NCBI RefSeq assembly: GCF_003841465.1
Contig: NZ_REFZ01000006.1
Coordinates: 62,001-126,000, forward strand
Length of the DNA: 64,000 bases
Direction: 5' to 3'
Origin: Natrarchaeobius oligotrophus
Lineage (GTDB): Archaea > Halobacteriota > Halobacteria > Halobacteriales > Natrialbaceae
Shown: positions 53,452-61,775 of the stretch, piece after piece
Layout of the letters: each line of letters opens with the position of its first letter
Position numbering within the stretch: position 1 is the first letter of the stretch
Position numbers and translations under genes: made by a program
Notes under the pieces: generated by a model
Database searches by the model: none
Seen by the model: the letters and a program-made list of their open reading frames with translations, nothing else
Told to the model about the DNA's origin: nothing

Positions 53452-53646
53452 TTATTCTGCTTTTCCCGCCTCATAAACTTGTAGAATCGAATATATAACT
53501 ATGGCGGGTATGGCGAAAAAGAGTATAGCGTCGATCGGGTCTTCATCACCTATCGCATTAAAGAACACAGCAAATGTTAGTGCAACCAACACAGTATGAA
53601 TTGCGCGTAGGTAGGAACCGCAAGGTTCCTTCGATTGATCCGTCAT
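53452..53646 (-). CDS. Small two-helix membrane protein
   Basis: A 64-residue protein. Two hydrophobic helices, AIHTVLVALTFAVFFNAIG (about 15-33) and AILFFAIPAIVIYSILQVY (about 40-58), are separated by a DEDPID turn. A short polar N-terminus precedes them. It lies in the AT-richer part of the window and uses A/T-ending codons more often than its neighbours, suggesting transfer. No family is recognised. Confidence 0.55.
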   Translation of the reverse strand: MTDQSKEPCGSYLRAIHTVLVALTFAVFFNAIGDEDPIDAILFFAIPAIVIYSILQVYEAGKAE

Positions 53647-53730
53647 TTGTATTCAACCTCTACCGAACATTAATAAAACCACCGATTCCGATCTTGTGAA
53701 GAACATGTTTGCTGAGTCAGGTTCGTCTGA

Positions 53731-53898
53731 ATGCCGCAAGCGTTCGGCTTCGCCCATCGCGAAGCCGAACGCGAACGACCAGACAAGCGGTGGAATCTGA
53801 AGCTTCCACTCGCACTCAACCACGCCGACATCCTAGACGTGGTCTTCGAGCGCTTCAGAGGGAAGGAGGTTAGTGAGCCGACGTTCAATATGACGTGA
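53731..53898 (+). other. 55-residue open frame in an AT-richer island, possible gene remnant
   Basis: From ATG 53731 to TGA 53896-53898. The translated end (RWNLKLPLALNHADILDVVF, then ERFRGKEVSEPTFNMT) looks protein-like and is more natural than random shadow coding, but the first third is dominated by the complement of a 13-bp hairpin. It may be a decayed transposase or accessory gene. No homology can be asserted. Confidence 0.35.
53740..53772. repeat. Perfect 13-bp hairpin
   Basis: GCGTTCGGCTTCG at 53740-53752, a 7-nt loop (CCCATCG), then its exact complement CGAAGCCGAACGC at 53760-53772. It is stronger than usual terminators and lies inside the open frame at 53731. Such hairpins occur at ends of IS200/IS605-type elements; no element was confirmed here. 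Confidence 0.7.
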
Positions 53899-54046
53899 AG
53901 AGGGTTCTGTCTGCATAGCTGAAGCCTCCTCCTTCCTTCCAAAAAGATGTCGATAAGTCGCCGCAGTCACGCGATTCTTCGCTTAGCAAAAGACGGATGA
54001 CGTCGAGGCAGTCGCGAACGTCCGGTCTCCGGTGGCCGTCGGTACG

Positions 54047-54811
54047 CTACAGCGAGGCCATTCCGGCCGAAAACAGCGCGAAGGCGACCGCGATCAGAAT
54101 CGCCCAGCGAACGCCACGGTGGTTGCACAGAAATCGTAACGCCGTGTCGTCGATAAGTCGCTCGCGACGGGTTCGCGGCTCTCGACGGATCGCGACCTGG
54201 GACGGCGCGAACGCGCTCGGTCGAACTGGGGCGTCGGATTTGTGGCGGCCGAGTTCCGATCGTCCGAGGCGGCGGTTGCTCTCGAGCGCCTCCATCGTGC
54301 ACCCTCGGTGCTCCTCGAGGAGGAGTCCCGCACAGGGCGTACAGACCGTGAGGTGGTTTCGGTTGCGCCGTGTTTCCCGCCGGGGAACGTCGGTCCAGGC
54401 GACGAGATTCGCGGGATCGACGCGTTCGGTTCCACAACGACTGCACAGCTGGTCGTCGGGTTCGCGCATTCGGGCGACCGGGTCGGGCGCGTCCGGTTTC
54501 GGAAACAACGGCGCGTCGTCTCGCACGTCGTCGAACGAACCGTTCGACTGGTGGATTACGCCGTGGCAGGGACGACAGAGCGTGAGCAAGTTCTCCAGCG
54601 CGTCGGGACCGCCTGCCGAGCGCGGAATCACGTGGTGTGCCTGCAGCGTTCGGTCGTCGCATCCACAGCGGGTACACGCGTATCCGTCCCGGCGAAGCGT
54701 CCGCTCTCTGAGTTTCGGCCAGCCGTCGCCGTAGCCTCGAGCGTCGGTGCGGTCGCCGCGAACGCCGTCGACGTCGCGATCACCACGGTCGCCGCCGTCG
54801 CGTTTCCCCAT
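54047..54811 (-). CDS. HNH endonuclease with C-terminal membrane helix
   Basis: A 254-residue protein. The HNH domain (about 28-80) reads CTRCGCDDRTLQAHHVIPRSAGGPDALENLLTLCRPCHG, with two CxxC pairs binding zinc and the His-His-Asn-His active site. A second CxxC pair follows (CSRCG, about 108; CTPCAG), likely another zinc knuckle. A C-terminal hydrophobic helix (WAILIAVAFALFSAGMASL) suggests membrane attachment, unusual for HNH nucleases. The ATG at 54811 (MGKRDGG) is chosen because upstream residues are poor. Target unknown. Confidence 0.8.
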   Translation of the reverse strand: MGKRDGGDRGDRDVDGVRGDRTDARGYGDGWPKLRERTLRRDGYACTRCGCDDRTLQAHHVIPRSAGGPDALENLLTLCRPCHGVIHQSNGSFDDVRDDAPLFPKPDAPDPVARMREPDDQLCSRCGTERVDPANLVAWTDVPRRETRRNRNHLTVCTPCAGLLLEEHRGCTMEALESNRRLGRSELGRHKSDAPVRPSAFAPSQVAIRREPRTRRERLIDDTALRFLCNHRGVRWAILIAVAFALFSAGMASL

Positions 54812-54867
54812 CGTTCGATTGTGCACTCTTCGATACCAAAGGTTCACCGGACGGTCCGTACTTCCGG

Positions 54868-55113
54868 TCACAACGAACGACGGTACCGACAGACTGGACA
54901 GGAGAGACTCCCGTCTTTGACGAGGAGATGGCTCCGTCCGCAGCGGCTGCACGGACAGCCGATCGAGACCCCGGCCTCGCGGGCGACGGCGCGGAGCGTG
55001 TTCTGGAGCTGGCGCAACTGTTCGTCCATCTCGTCGAGACGCTCGTCGATCGGATCGATCCGTCGGGTCCGACCCCGTGAACCTCGATCTCGGAAGCGAA
55101 CCGGTGGTGTCAT
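54868..55113 (-). CDS. Zinc-ribbon protein with coiled-coil-like helix
   Basis: An 81-residue protein. The N-terminus is Arg-rich. A helix DPIDERLDEMDEQLRQLQNTLRAVAREAG (about 20-48) with heptad-like spacing could form a coiled coil. The tail is a zinc ribbon, CPCSRCGRSHLLVKDGSLSCPVCR (about 53-76), with four Cys in two pairs. It lies 56 bp upstream of the HNH gene on the same strand and may be co-transcribed. Function unknown. Confidence 0.7.
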   Translation of the reverse strand: MTPPVRFRDRGSRGRTRRIDPIDERLDEMDEQLRQLQNTLRAVAREAGVSIGCPCSRCGRSHLLVKDGSLSCPVCRYRRSL

Positions 55114-55268
55114 GTGAACCGATACGCGACCGAGGACGATAACGACGTACGTCTTTCGGTTGGAATCACCGGACGGCTAGACGGTCACGTCGGGGGACGA
55201 ATCGGTTGACGACGGTTCGGGTCCGATCCGGCACAAAACCTACGCCGCGGGGGATCGAACGTGGCGAC

Positions 55269-55484
55269 ATGAACGAGGACATGCTCGACGACCAGCGCCG
55301 GCTCGTGGAGCTCATCGAAGCGGAAGGGTGGGAGGTCAGCGATCTCGAGCTGTCGGCCTACGACAGTCCGTGGTCCGACGAGGACGATCCCGAGGCGACG
55401 GTGACGGTGACGGCGCGAAAGCCCTACGAGCGGTCCGACGGCGACGAGGACGACGAGGACGAGAATCCGTTTCGCCTGAAGTGA
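55269..55484 (+). CDS. Conserved haloarchaeal hypothetical, acidic
   Basis: A 71-residue protein from ATG 55269. It has a DQRRLVELIEAEGWEVSDLELSAYDSPWSDE segment (about 8-38), a TVTVTARKPYERSD strand-turn and an acidic tail. Seems to be a single alpha/beta unit. The function is unknown. It is convergent with rtcB. Confidence 0.6.
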   Translation: MNEDMLDDQRRLVELIEAEGWEVSDLELSAYDSPWSDEDDPEATVTVTARKPYERSDGDEDDEDENPFRLK

Positions 55485-55547
55485 GCCGGGGGCGTCGGCC
55501 GTTCCGGCGTACTCCCGCGATCGAGTACGTTTGAACGTATCGTGGCG

Positions 55548-57014
55548 TCACCCCTTGATGTTGCACACCGGGAACGTTCGCGCGACTTTGTCGCCGATGC
55601 CGAGCGCGTCGGAGACTCGTACGACTTCGTCGACGTCCTTGTAGACGCCCGGCGCTTCCTCCGCGACCGTCGCACCCGACTGGGCTTTCACGTAGATTCC
55701 CTGTTGTCCCTCGAGTTCGTCCTGGACGTCGCCGCCCCAGTACTCGTTTTTCGCCTGCGTTCGGCTCATGAGCCGGCCAGCGCCGTGGGCGGTAGAGCCG
55801 AACGTGAGATCCATCGAGCGCTCGCCGCCCCGAAGCACGTAGCTTCCGGCACCCATGCTGCCGGGGATGATCACCGGTTGGCCGACGGTTCGGTACGCTC
55901 TGGGCACCTCGGGGTGGCCCGCGGGAAACGCCCGCGTCGCACCCTTTCGGTGAACGTACAGCTCGCGTTGCTCGCCGTCGACGTCGTGGACTTCCTTTTT
56001 CGCGATGTTGTGTGCGACGTCGTACAGCAGCTCCATCTCCATCTCCTCCCAGGAGCGGTCGAACACGCGCTCGAAGACGCGTCGCGTGCGGTGCATGATG
56101 AGCTGGCGGTTGACCCACGCGAAGTTGATCGCGGCGTTCATCGCACCGTAGTACTCCCGGGCGAGCTGGGAACCGGCCGGTGCCGCGGCCAGTTCCTTGT
56201 CCGGAAGCCGGTCGAGCAGCCCCTTGTGCTGTCGTTCGATCTTTCGGAGGTAGTCGTTACACGTCTGGTGGCCGAGCCCGCGCGAGCCACAGTGGATCAA
56301 CACGACGATCTGGTCTTCCTCGAGACCGAACGCCTCGCCGATCTCGTCGTCGAAGACGTCGGTCACGCGCTGGACCTCGAGGAAGTGGTTGCCCGACCCG
56401 AGCGAGCCGATCTGGTTCTTCCCGCGGTCTTTGGCCTTCTGGCTTACGGCGTCGGGATCGGCTTCCTCGCGCATTCCCTCGTCCTCGCAGTGGAGCAGGT
56501 CGTCCTCGACGGCGTGGCCGTTTTCGAGCGCCCAGTCGACGCCGCGGGCGAGAATCTCGTCGACGGTGTCTACGCCCGACTCGACGATTCCGCCGCCGCC
56601 CAGTCCCGACGGCACGTTGGCGAACAGGGAGTCGACGAGTTCGCGCTCGCGGCCGTTCAGGTCGTCGTAGGTCAGATTCGTCCGCATCATCCGGACGCCG
56701 CAATTGATATCGTAGCCGACGGACCCGGGGGAGATGCAGCCGTCCTCGGCGTCCATCGCGCCGACGCCGCCGACCGGGAAGCCGTACCCCTGGTGGCCAT
56801 CGGGCATGCAGATGGCGTACTTCGTGATCCCCGGCAGGTGGGTCGTGTTTCTGATTTGCTCGAGGGTCTTGTCCTCTTTGATCTCCTCGAGGAGCGCCTC
56901 GCTCGCGAGAACGCGCGCGGGGACGCGCATCTCTCCCTCCCGTGGAATCTCCCAGACGAACTCGCTCACCCGCTCGAGGGTGACGTCGTCCGCGTCGAAG
57001 GTGACGTCGCTCAT
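55548..57014 (-). CDS. rtcB: RNA-splicing ligase RtcB
   Basis: A 488-residue protein, no intein. Key motifs: IAIxPDxHxG-like CMPDGHQGYGFPVGGVGA (about 68-85), the metal-binding Cys in VGYDINCGVRMM (about 97-108), GSGNHFLEVQRV (about 207-218), VLIHCGSRGLGHQ (about 240-252) and a C-terminal THHPR-equivalent GAGSYVLRGGE region. The guanylylated His near the end lies in STAHGAGRLMSR (about 415-426). It joins tRNA halves with GTP and Mn2+. An archease gene, its activator, lies 1.25 kb away on the same strand with a DoxX gene between. Confidence 0.96.
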   Translation of the reverse strand: MSDVTFDADDVTLERVSEFVWEIPREGEMRVPARVLASEALLEEIKEDKTLEQIRNTTHLPGITKYAICMPDGHQGYGFPVGGVGAMDAEDGCISPGSVGYDINCGVRMMRTNLTYDDLNGRERELVDSLFANVPSGLGGGGIVESGVDTVDEILARGVDWALENGHAVEDDLLHCEDEGMREEADPDAVSQKAKDRGKNQIGSLGSGNHFLEVQRVTDVFDDEIGEAFGLEEDQIVVLIHCGSRGLGHQTCNDYLRKIERQHKGLLDRLPDKELAAAPAGSQLAREYYGAMNAAINFAWVNRQLIMHRTRRVFERVFDRSWEEMEMELLYDVAHNIAKKEVHDVDGEQRELYVHRKGATRAFPAGHPEVPRAYRTVGQPVIIPGSMGAGSYVLRGGERSMDLTFGSTAHGAGRLMSRTQAKNEYWGGDVQDELEGQQGIYVKAQSGATVAEEAPGVYKDVDEVVRVSDALGIGDKVARTFPVCNIKG

Positions 57015-57121
57015 ACGTATCAGTCCGGTCTCGACGGTGAAAGGTGTTCGTCTCCGCGACCGCTGTCGGGCAGTTTCGGTTGCCGTTCCAGCGTCCGCTG
57101 TCGGGGCTCTCGCGGGGCGGT

Positions 57122-58216
57122 TCAGGGCCCGTCGGTCGGCGTCGCGTCGAGTCGATCGGCGTCGGTCTCGATGCGCTCGAGGTGCTCGTCGAGCGCGTAC
57201 GGTCCGCCGCCGGTGATGAGCAGGACGGACGCCATTCCGAACAGCCCGACGTGAGCGAGGACGGGATCGTCGGGCAGGGCGAACAGGGTGAGCGTGAAGA
57301 CGGCGATAGCCGTGGCCGCGGTCGCGCGCGTGAAAAAGCCGGCGAGCAGCGCCAGCCCCAGACCGACCTCGGCCAGTCCGGCACCCAGCACCCACAGCTC
57401 CGGCGCAACCGGAACGGCCGCGGTGAGCTCGTACCGGTCGACGACGCCGAGTGCCAGCCCCGGTCGAAGGATCTTCTGGGTCAGCCCGAGATAGACGAAC
57501 GTGACGCCGAGGCCGACTCTAACGACGGTTGGAAGATACCGCTCGGCGGAGTCGATCCGATCTCGAACCGATCGCGCGCGATCGTGGACCGGATCGAGCC
57601 GCCCGTAAAGCGTCCCCGGCGTACCCGCCAGCCGGCCGAGGACGTGATCCGCGCTGGGTCGACCGCCGCCGACCAGCGCGATCGCAGCGAGGCCGCCCAC
57701 GAACTCGACCTGGAGGAGCAGCGTCGGCCAGACGGCGACGCCCGCGAGGTAGACCGAGAGCGCGACTAGGGCGACGACGCGGGTTCCCAGGCCGAACAAC
57801 AGGAGGAATCCGAGCGCGACCTGGAGGAGTCTGAGGTCGACTTCGACCGCCGGACTGACGAAGTAGCCGCTGAATCCGGCACCGATCAGCGGAATGCCGA
57901 ACGAGATTCGCAACAGCCACGGGACGTACTCGACGTACTCCCGCATCGCGAACCGAAACGCGGCGACGTCGCGCTGGACCGGTCGAACGACCAGATACGC
58001 CGCGAGCGTCGCGACGACGACGAGCGCGCCCGCGACCAGCGGTCCGACGACGAACGGATCGGCCAGCGCCTCGAGCAGAAACTCGCGGAGGCCGACGTCG
58101 CGTTCGTCCTCGACCACGTACTCCTCGTGGGCGCTCACGACGTCGATCGATACCGCGGCAAGCAACACGAGCCCCGCCGCGCCGATCGTCGAACGCGCCC
58201 GGATCGAACGGGTCAC
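57122..58216 (-). CDS. DoxX-family membrane protein, two DoxX-like units
   Basis: A 364-residue protein. After an N-terminal hydrophobic segment (possible signal; AGLVLLAAVSIDVVSAHEE) come about eight helices. Two similar halves are visible: WLLRISFGIPLIGAGFSGYF (about 100-119) and VVRVGLGVTFVYLGLTQKIL (about 236-255), each followed by an LGFLLL/LGAGLAEVGLGLALL motif, the DoxX pattern. DoxX proteins relate to quinone or thiosulfate oxidation and redox stress. It lies between rtcB and archease and in the same direction, without obvious functional link. Confidence 0.85.
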   Translation of the reverse strand: MTRSIRARSTIGAAGLVLLAAVSIDVVSAHEEYVVEDERDVGLREFLLEALADPFVVGPLVAGALVVVATLAAYLVVRPVQRDVAAFRFAMREYVEYVPWLLRISFGIPLIGAGFSGYFVSPAVEVDLRLLQVALGFLLLFGLGTRVVALVALSVYLAGVAVWPTLLLQVEFVGGLAAIALVGGGRPSADHVLGRLAGTPGTLYGRLDPVHDRARSVRDRIDSAERYLPTVVRVGLGVTFVYLGLTQKILRPGLALGVVDRYELTAAVPVAPELWVLGAGLAEVGLGLALLAGFFTRATAATAIAVFTLTLFALPDDPVLAHVGLFGMASVLLITGGGPYALDEHLERIETDADRLDATPTDGP

Positions 58217-58261
58217 CGTCGACGGCTACCACGGCCGCGGTCAAATGCACTCGGGCGGAAC

Positions 58262-58690
58262 TCACACGTCGAAGACGACGTACACTTCCCACCCGCCGCC
58301 GACGCGTTCGACTCGCATCTCCGAGTACGTGACGGCCTTGACGTCGCGGGCGACGATCTCCGAGAGCGGAATGCCGCGCGCGCTCGCCTCGAGCGTCCAG
58401 CGCTCGTCGCCGTCGTCGTCGCGACGAATGCGTTCAACCCGATTGTCGACCGGAAGCTCGGACCGGACGTCCCGAAGGTAGATCAGTTCGTCGAGATAAT
58501 CGAACAGCAACGCCTCCCGCCCCTCCGCAGTCACGGAGACGGAGAACCGATCGCCGACGTCCGACGGCGGCTCGTCGTCCCGCGACGCGGCGGCCAGTCC
58601 GTCCGCGGTCGCGGCGAAGACCGCCTCGAGCGTGTCGCCGGTCGCCGCGACCGCGACGTCGGCGGTGTGGTCGCGAAGTTCGTACTCCAT
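58262..58690 (-). CDS. Archease
   Basis: A 142-residue protein. It begins MEYELRDHTADVAVAATGDTLEAVFAATADGLAAAS (about 1-36), with the conserved Asp in the first segment (DHTADV), then LFDYLDELIYLRD (about 62-74), and ends VKAVTYSEMRV...WEVYVVFDV. Archease activates RtcB by promoting guanylylation and turnover. Length and motifs are normal. rtcB, DoxX and archease lie in the same direction and could share a transcript. Confidence 0.93.
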   Translation of the reverse strand: MEYELRDHTADVAVAATGDTLEAVFAATADGLAAASRDDEPPSDVGDRFSVSVTAEGREALLFDYLDELIYLRDVRSELPVDNRVERIRRDDDGDERWTLEASARGIPLSEIVARDVKAVTYSEMRVERVGGGWEVYVVFDV

Positions 58691-58868
58691 TGGACGAACG
58701 CTACGATCGTCGGCGTGGTATGTCCGTCGTTTCCGACGGACGGACCGATGCAATCGACGGCGGTCGCGGTGGCGACCGGACCGGAGGGCGAATCGTGTCG
58801 ACGATTCGTCGAAAAGTGCGAGACGTGTCGGCGGCGTCTGACGTTCTCGATGGCCGACTGCCGGTGGA

Positions 58869-58876
58869 ATTATATT
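58869..58876 (+). promoter_or_regulatory. TATA box of the GNAT gene
   Basis: TTATATTG lies 25-31 nt before the GTG at 58900. It supports a leaderless start there. Confidence 0.5.
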
Positions 58877-58899
58877 GGCCACGATGTAATGGTGTGATA

Positions 58900-59376
58900 G
58901 TGAGCGTCAACATCGACAGTCGGGTCGTCACGCCGGGGAGTGACGACTTCGTCGACGAAGCCTGGCAGCTCAAAGAGGAGATCAAACGTCAGGAGGGTGT
59001 GCTCAAGCAGCGATACGACTTCTTCACCGACGCCTATCGCCGCTCGACGGTTCACTGCTACCTTCAGGAGAGTGAACTGGTCGGATTCGCCGCCGTCAGA
59101 CGCGACGGCTACATTCTCTTTCTGGCGGTCGATTCCGACTGTCGGGGACTCGGAATCGGCAAACAACTCGTCGCACACGTCGCCGAAGACCACGACTCGA
59201 TCACCTGCCACGCCCGGACGAGCAACGAAAACGCCCTCCAGTTCTACGAACATCTCGGCTTCGAGATCAAACGCCGGATCGACAACTACTACGAAGACGG
59301 CGGCGACGCCTACTACCTCAAACTCGGCTCGGACGTCGGAATCACGGACCGGATCTCGGAACTGGTTCGGCGCTGA
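58900..59376 (+). CDS. GNAT-family N-acetyltransferase
   Basis: A 158-residue protein from a GTG at 58900 (MSVNIDSRV). The acetyl-CoA fold has the central strand FLAVDSDCRGLGIGKQLVAHV (about 76-96), with the R/Q-x-x-G-x-G motif RGLGIG, and a SNENALQFYEHLGFEIKRRI (about 108-127) C-terminal segment. The RimI-like pattern fits N-terminal protein acetylation; the true target is not determined. An alternate GTG two codons upstream is possible. TATA placement favours 58900 or 58894. Confidence 0.85.
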   Translation: MSVNIDSRVVTPGSDDFVDEAWQLKEEIKRQEGVLKQRYDFFTDAYRRSTVHCYLQESELVGFAAVRRDGYILFLAVDSDCRGLGIGKQLVAHVAEDHDSITCHARTSNENALQFYEHLGFEIKRRIDNYYEDGGDAYYLKLGSDVGITDRISELVRR

Positions 59377-59482
59377 GCCGTCCTAGCGCAGGCGCTGGGG
59401 CCTCGGACCTCGGCCGAGCGGGCTCGAACCGAGTCGACCATTCGGCAGAATTAAACCCCCCGTCCGACGACTACCCAGGCGA

Positions 59483-60658
59483 ATGGAGGAGCGAACGAGG
59501 GCGTATCTTCGGGGGCGATTTCGGGATCACTACCGCCGCACGGAGATTACGCCGCCGCCTGCTGCCAACGAGCGTGAATGGGGCTTTATCCCCTGGACCG
59601 ACGGTCCCGGAACGACGATGGTCCGACACCGCTCGCTGCTCGAGCTCGGCGACCTCTCGGAGTTCCTCGTCCGAAAACGGCCCCGTCACGTCTACTTCTC
59701 GGCGGGACGGTTTCGCGACCCCGGCGCGAGTTCGATGAGCGCGAAGGACTGGCAGTCGGCCGATCTCGTCTTCGACCTCGACGCCGACCACCTCCCGTCG
59801 GTGACGCTGGGCGAGGACAGTTACGCGGAGATGCTCGAAAAGTGCAAGGCGGCCCTGTTTCGGCTGCTCGATTTTCTCGAAAACGACTTCGCGTTCGAGG
59901 ACGTCGAAGTCGTCTTCTCCGGCGGGCGCGGCTACCACGTCCACGTCCGCGACGAGAACGTGGTACACCTGGAACGGGAACACCGCCGCGAGATCGTCGA
60001 CTACGTCCGGGGAATCGGCCTCGACTTCGAGGAGCTGATCGAGACCGAAACCGTCGCCGGAATGGGCAGAAAGACGCCGACGGAGCGACGCACCCTTCGA
60101 ATCGACGGCGGATGGGGACGACGAACCCACGAGCGGTTCATGGGGTTCGTCGACGGGTTGCTCGAGCTCGACGACGAGGAGGCGAAAGCGCGGCTACAGG
60201 AGTTCGACGGAATCGGCGAGGGAAAAGCCGAGGCGACGCTTAACGCCGCCAGAAACAACCGCGAGGGCGTAGCGTCCGGTAACGTGACCGTCCACACCGC
60301 GGTCGCCCAGCTGGCCGAGCGGTTCGCAACCCGGACCGTCGAGGCCGACAACGCGCCGATCGACGAGCCCGTGACGACGGATACGAACCGCCTCATTCGG
60401 CTTCCCGGCAGCCTTCACGGCGGGAGCGGGCTCGAAACGGTTCGCCTCGAACGGGACGAACTCGACGCGTTCGATCCGCTCACGGACGCGGTTCCGGAGA
60501 CGTTTCGCGGCCAGGAGATCGCCGTCGACGTCACCGACGGCGGCGACGTCGAACTCGGTGGCGATATCTTTACGGTCTCCGAGGGAGACCAGTCACTCCC
60601 GGAGTACGTCGGCGTGTTCCTCATGACACGCGGCAGGGCCGAAAAGGAAAAAGAATGA
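59483..60658 (+). CDS. priS: DNA primase small subunit PriS
   Basis: A 391-residue protein. The archaeo-eukaryotic primase active site is DLVFDLDADHLPS (about 95-107, catalytic DxD) with a second acid further on, and the zinc-less core continues VVFSGGRGYHVHVRD (about 147-161, SGxRGxHxW-like, here SGGRGYHVH). NRLIRLPGSLHGGSGL (about 306-321) is the C-terminal family mark. It makes RNA/DNA primers together with PriL (not in the window). Its stop overlaps the GINS start (ATGA), a pairing seen in many archaea. Confidence 0.95.
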   Translation: MEERTRAYLRGRFRDHYRRTEITPPPAANEREWGFIPWTDGPGTTMVRHRSLLELGDLSEFLVRKRPRHVYFSAGRFRDPGASSMSAKDWQSADLVFDLDADHLPSVTLGEDSYAEMLEKCKAALFRLLDFLENDFAFEDVEVVFSGGRGYHVHVRDENVVHLEREHRREIVDYVRGIGLDFEELIETETVAGMGRKTPTERRTLRIDGGWGRRTHERFMGFVDGLLELDDEEAKARLQEFDGIGEGKAEATLNAARNNREGVASGNVTVHTAVAQLAERFATRTVEADNAPIDEPVTTDTNRLIRLPGSLHGGSGLETVRLERDELDAFDPLTDAVPETFRGQEIAVDVTDGGDVELGGDIFTVSEGDQSLPEYVGVFLMTRGRAEKEKE

Positions 60659-61665
60659 ATCTCGACGAGTTGCGCTCGGTCCAGAGCAAGGAGCGGAAAA
60701 AAGACAGTCTCCAGCACCTGCGCCCTTCGTTTTACCGGGAGGTCGGCGACTACATCGCCGACCTCGAGGCCGAACGCGACCGTGCGGCCGAGCGGGCCGA
60801 CGACCCGTTCTCCTCGCCCGAGGTGGGTCGGCTCACCGACGAGATCGAAACCGCCAAAGACGTCGTCGAAGCGGTTTACGAGCGACGGATGGGCAAACTC
60901 GTCAAACAGGCGAGTCTCGCGGCCGCCGGCATGCAGGCCGACGACGAGGGACTGACGGCCGAGGAAGCCGACCTGTTCGACGACCTCGTCGACCGGATCG
61001 AATCCAACAAGACCCGCGTTCTCGACGTTCTCGAGGGGATCGAGGAATCGGGAGAACCGGGTCCAGGCGGCGACAATCCGGTGGCGGCCGCTCGAGCGGA
61101 CGAACGGCGGGCCGCCGGCGAGGCGAACGACGTCGCCGGAGCGTCGCCGGAGCGTACCGTCGAGCCGTCCGCCCCGGACGTCTCCGACGATCCGCCGCCA
61201 CCGCCGCTGGAACCCGACGCGCCGGACCAGACCGCCTCGAACGAGCCGACGAAGTCGGACGGTTCGAGCGGTGTCTCCGCAGCGGACGTCATGGGCGGCG
61301 ACCGCGACCCGACCGACGGGTCGAATCCGACTCCGCCCGACACGAACGACGGTGACGTCCGTCCGACGGAGCCAGCCGAGACGCTCGACGGATCGGACGG
61401 GAAAACGACGGCGGACGGATCCGCGGGCGACTCGGACGGCCCAGGCGCGGGCGAGTCTGACGGCGAACCCACGGGGGATTCCGACGGTGTGGCGGCTGCG
61501 GAATCGGACGTCGACCGCGTCACCGTCAAGATCACCAGAGACGTCGGTTCGATCCTCGGCGTCGACGACCGCGAGTACACGCTGTCGGCCGACGACGTCG
61601 TGACCCTCCCCGAGCAGAACGCGACGCCGCTTGTCGACCGCGAAGCGGCCGAGCAACTCGAGTGA
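60655..61665 (+). CDS. GINS complex subunit (Gins15/51-type)
   Basis: A 336-residue protein. The GINS helical A domain is at about 1-110: LDELRSVQSKERKKDSLQHLRPSFYREVGDYIADLE (about 3-38) and LTAEEADLFDDLVDRIESNKTRVLDVL (about 99-125). A long disordered linker (about 140-280), rich in Asp, Pro, Ser and Thr, leads to the small B domain at the C-terminus (RVTVKITRDVGSILGVDDREYTLSADDVVTLP, about 285-316). GINS links Cdc45/RecJ, Mcm and primase. It overlaps priS by 4 bp. The linker is long compared with the usual archaeal protein. Confidence 0.9.
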   Translation: MNLDELRSVQSKERKKDSLQHLRPSFYREVGDYIADLEAERDRAAERADDPFSSPEVGRLTDEIETAKDVVEAVYERRMGKLVKQASLAAAGMQADDEGLTAEEADLFDDLVDRIESNKTRVLDVLEGIEESGEPGPGGDNPVAAARADERRAAGEANDVAGASPERTVEPSAPDVSDDPPPPPLEPDAPDQTASNEPTKSDGSSGVSAADVMGGDRDPTDGSNPTPPDTNDGDVRPTEPAETLDGSDGKTTADGSAGDSDGPGAGESDGEPTGDSDGVAAAESDVDRVTVKITRDVGSILGVDDREYTLSADDVVTLPEQNATPLVDREAAEQLE

Positions 61666-61775
61666 GACCGGGTTTCGACGCCAGCGCTTCGCTCACGTAC
61701 AGCTGTCGGTTCGGACAGATCGCCGTCGCCGCCCGTAACCACAACACATACAACGGTCGTCTCTAACAGACGGCT

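Noticed and set aside
53345-53476. Plus-strand peptide frame with EALTENRKTALYQQC
   Set aside because: No start codon after the upstream stop and overlap with a minus-strand gene; too little to call a gene.
53670-53942. 90-codon minus-strand frame
   Set aside because: It runs over the hairpin and is Ser/Arg-rich without a recognisable domain.
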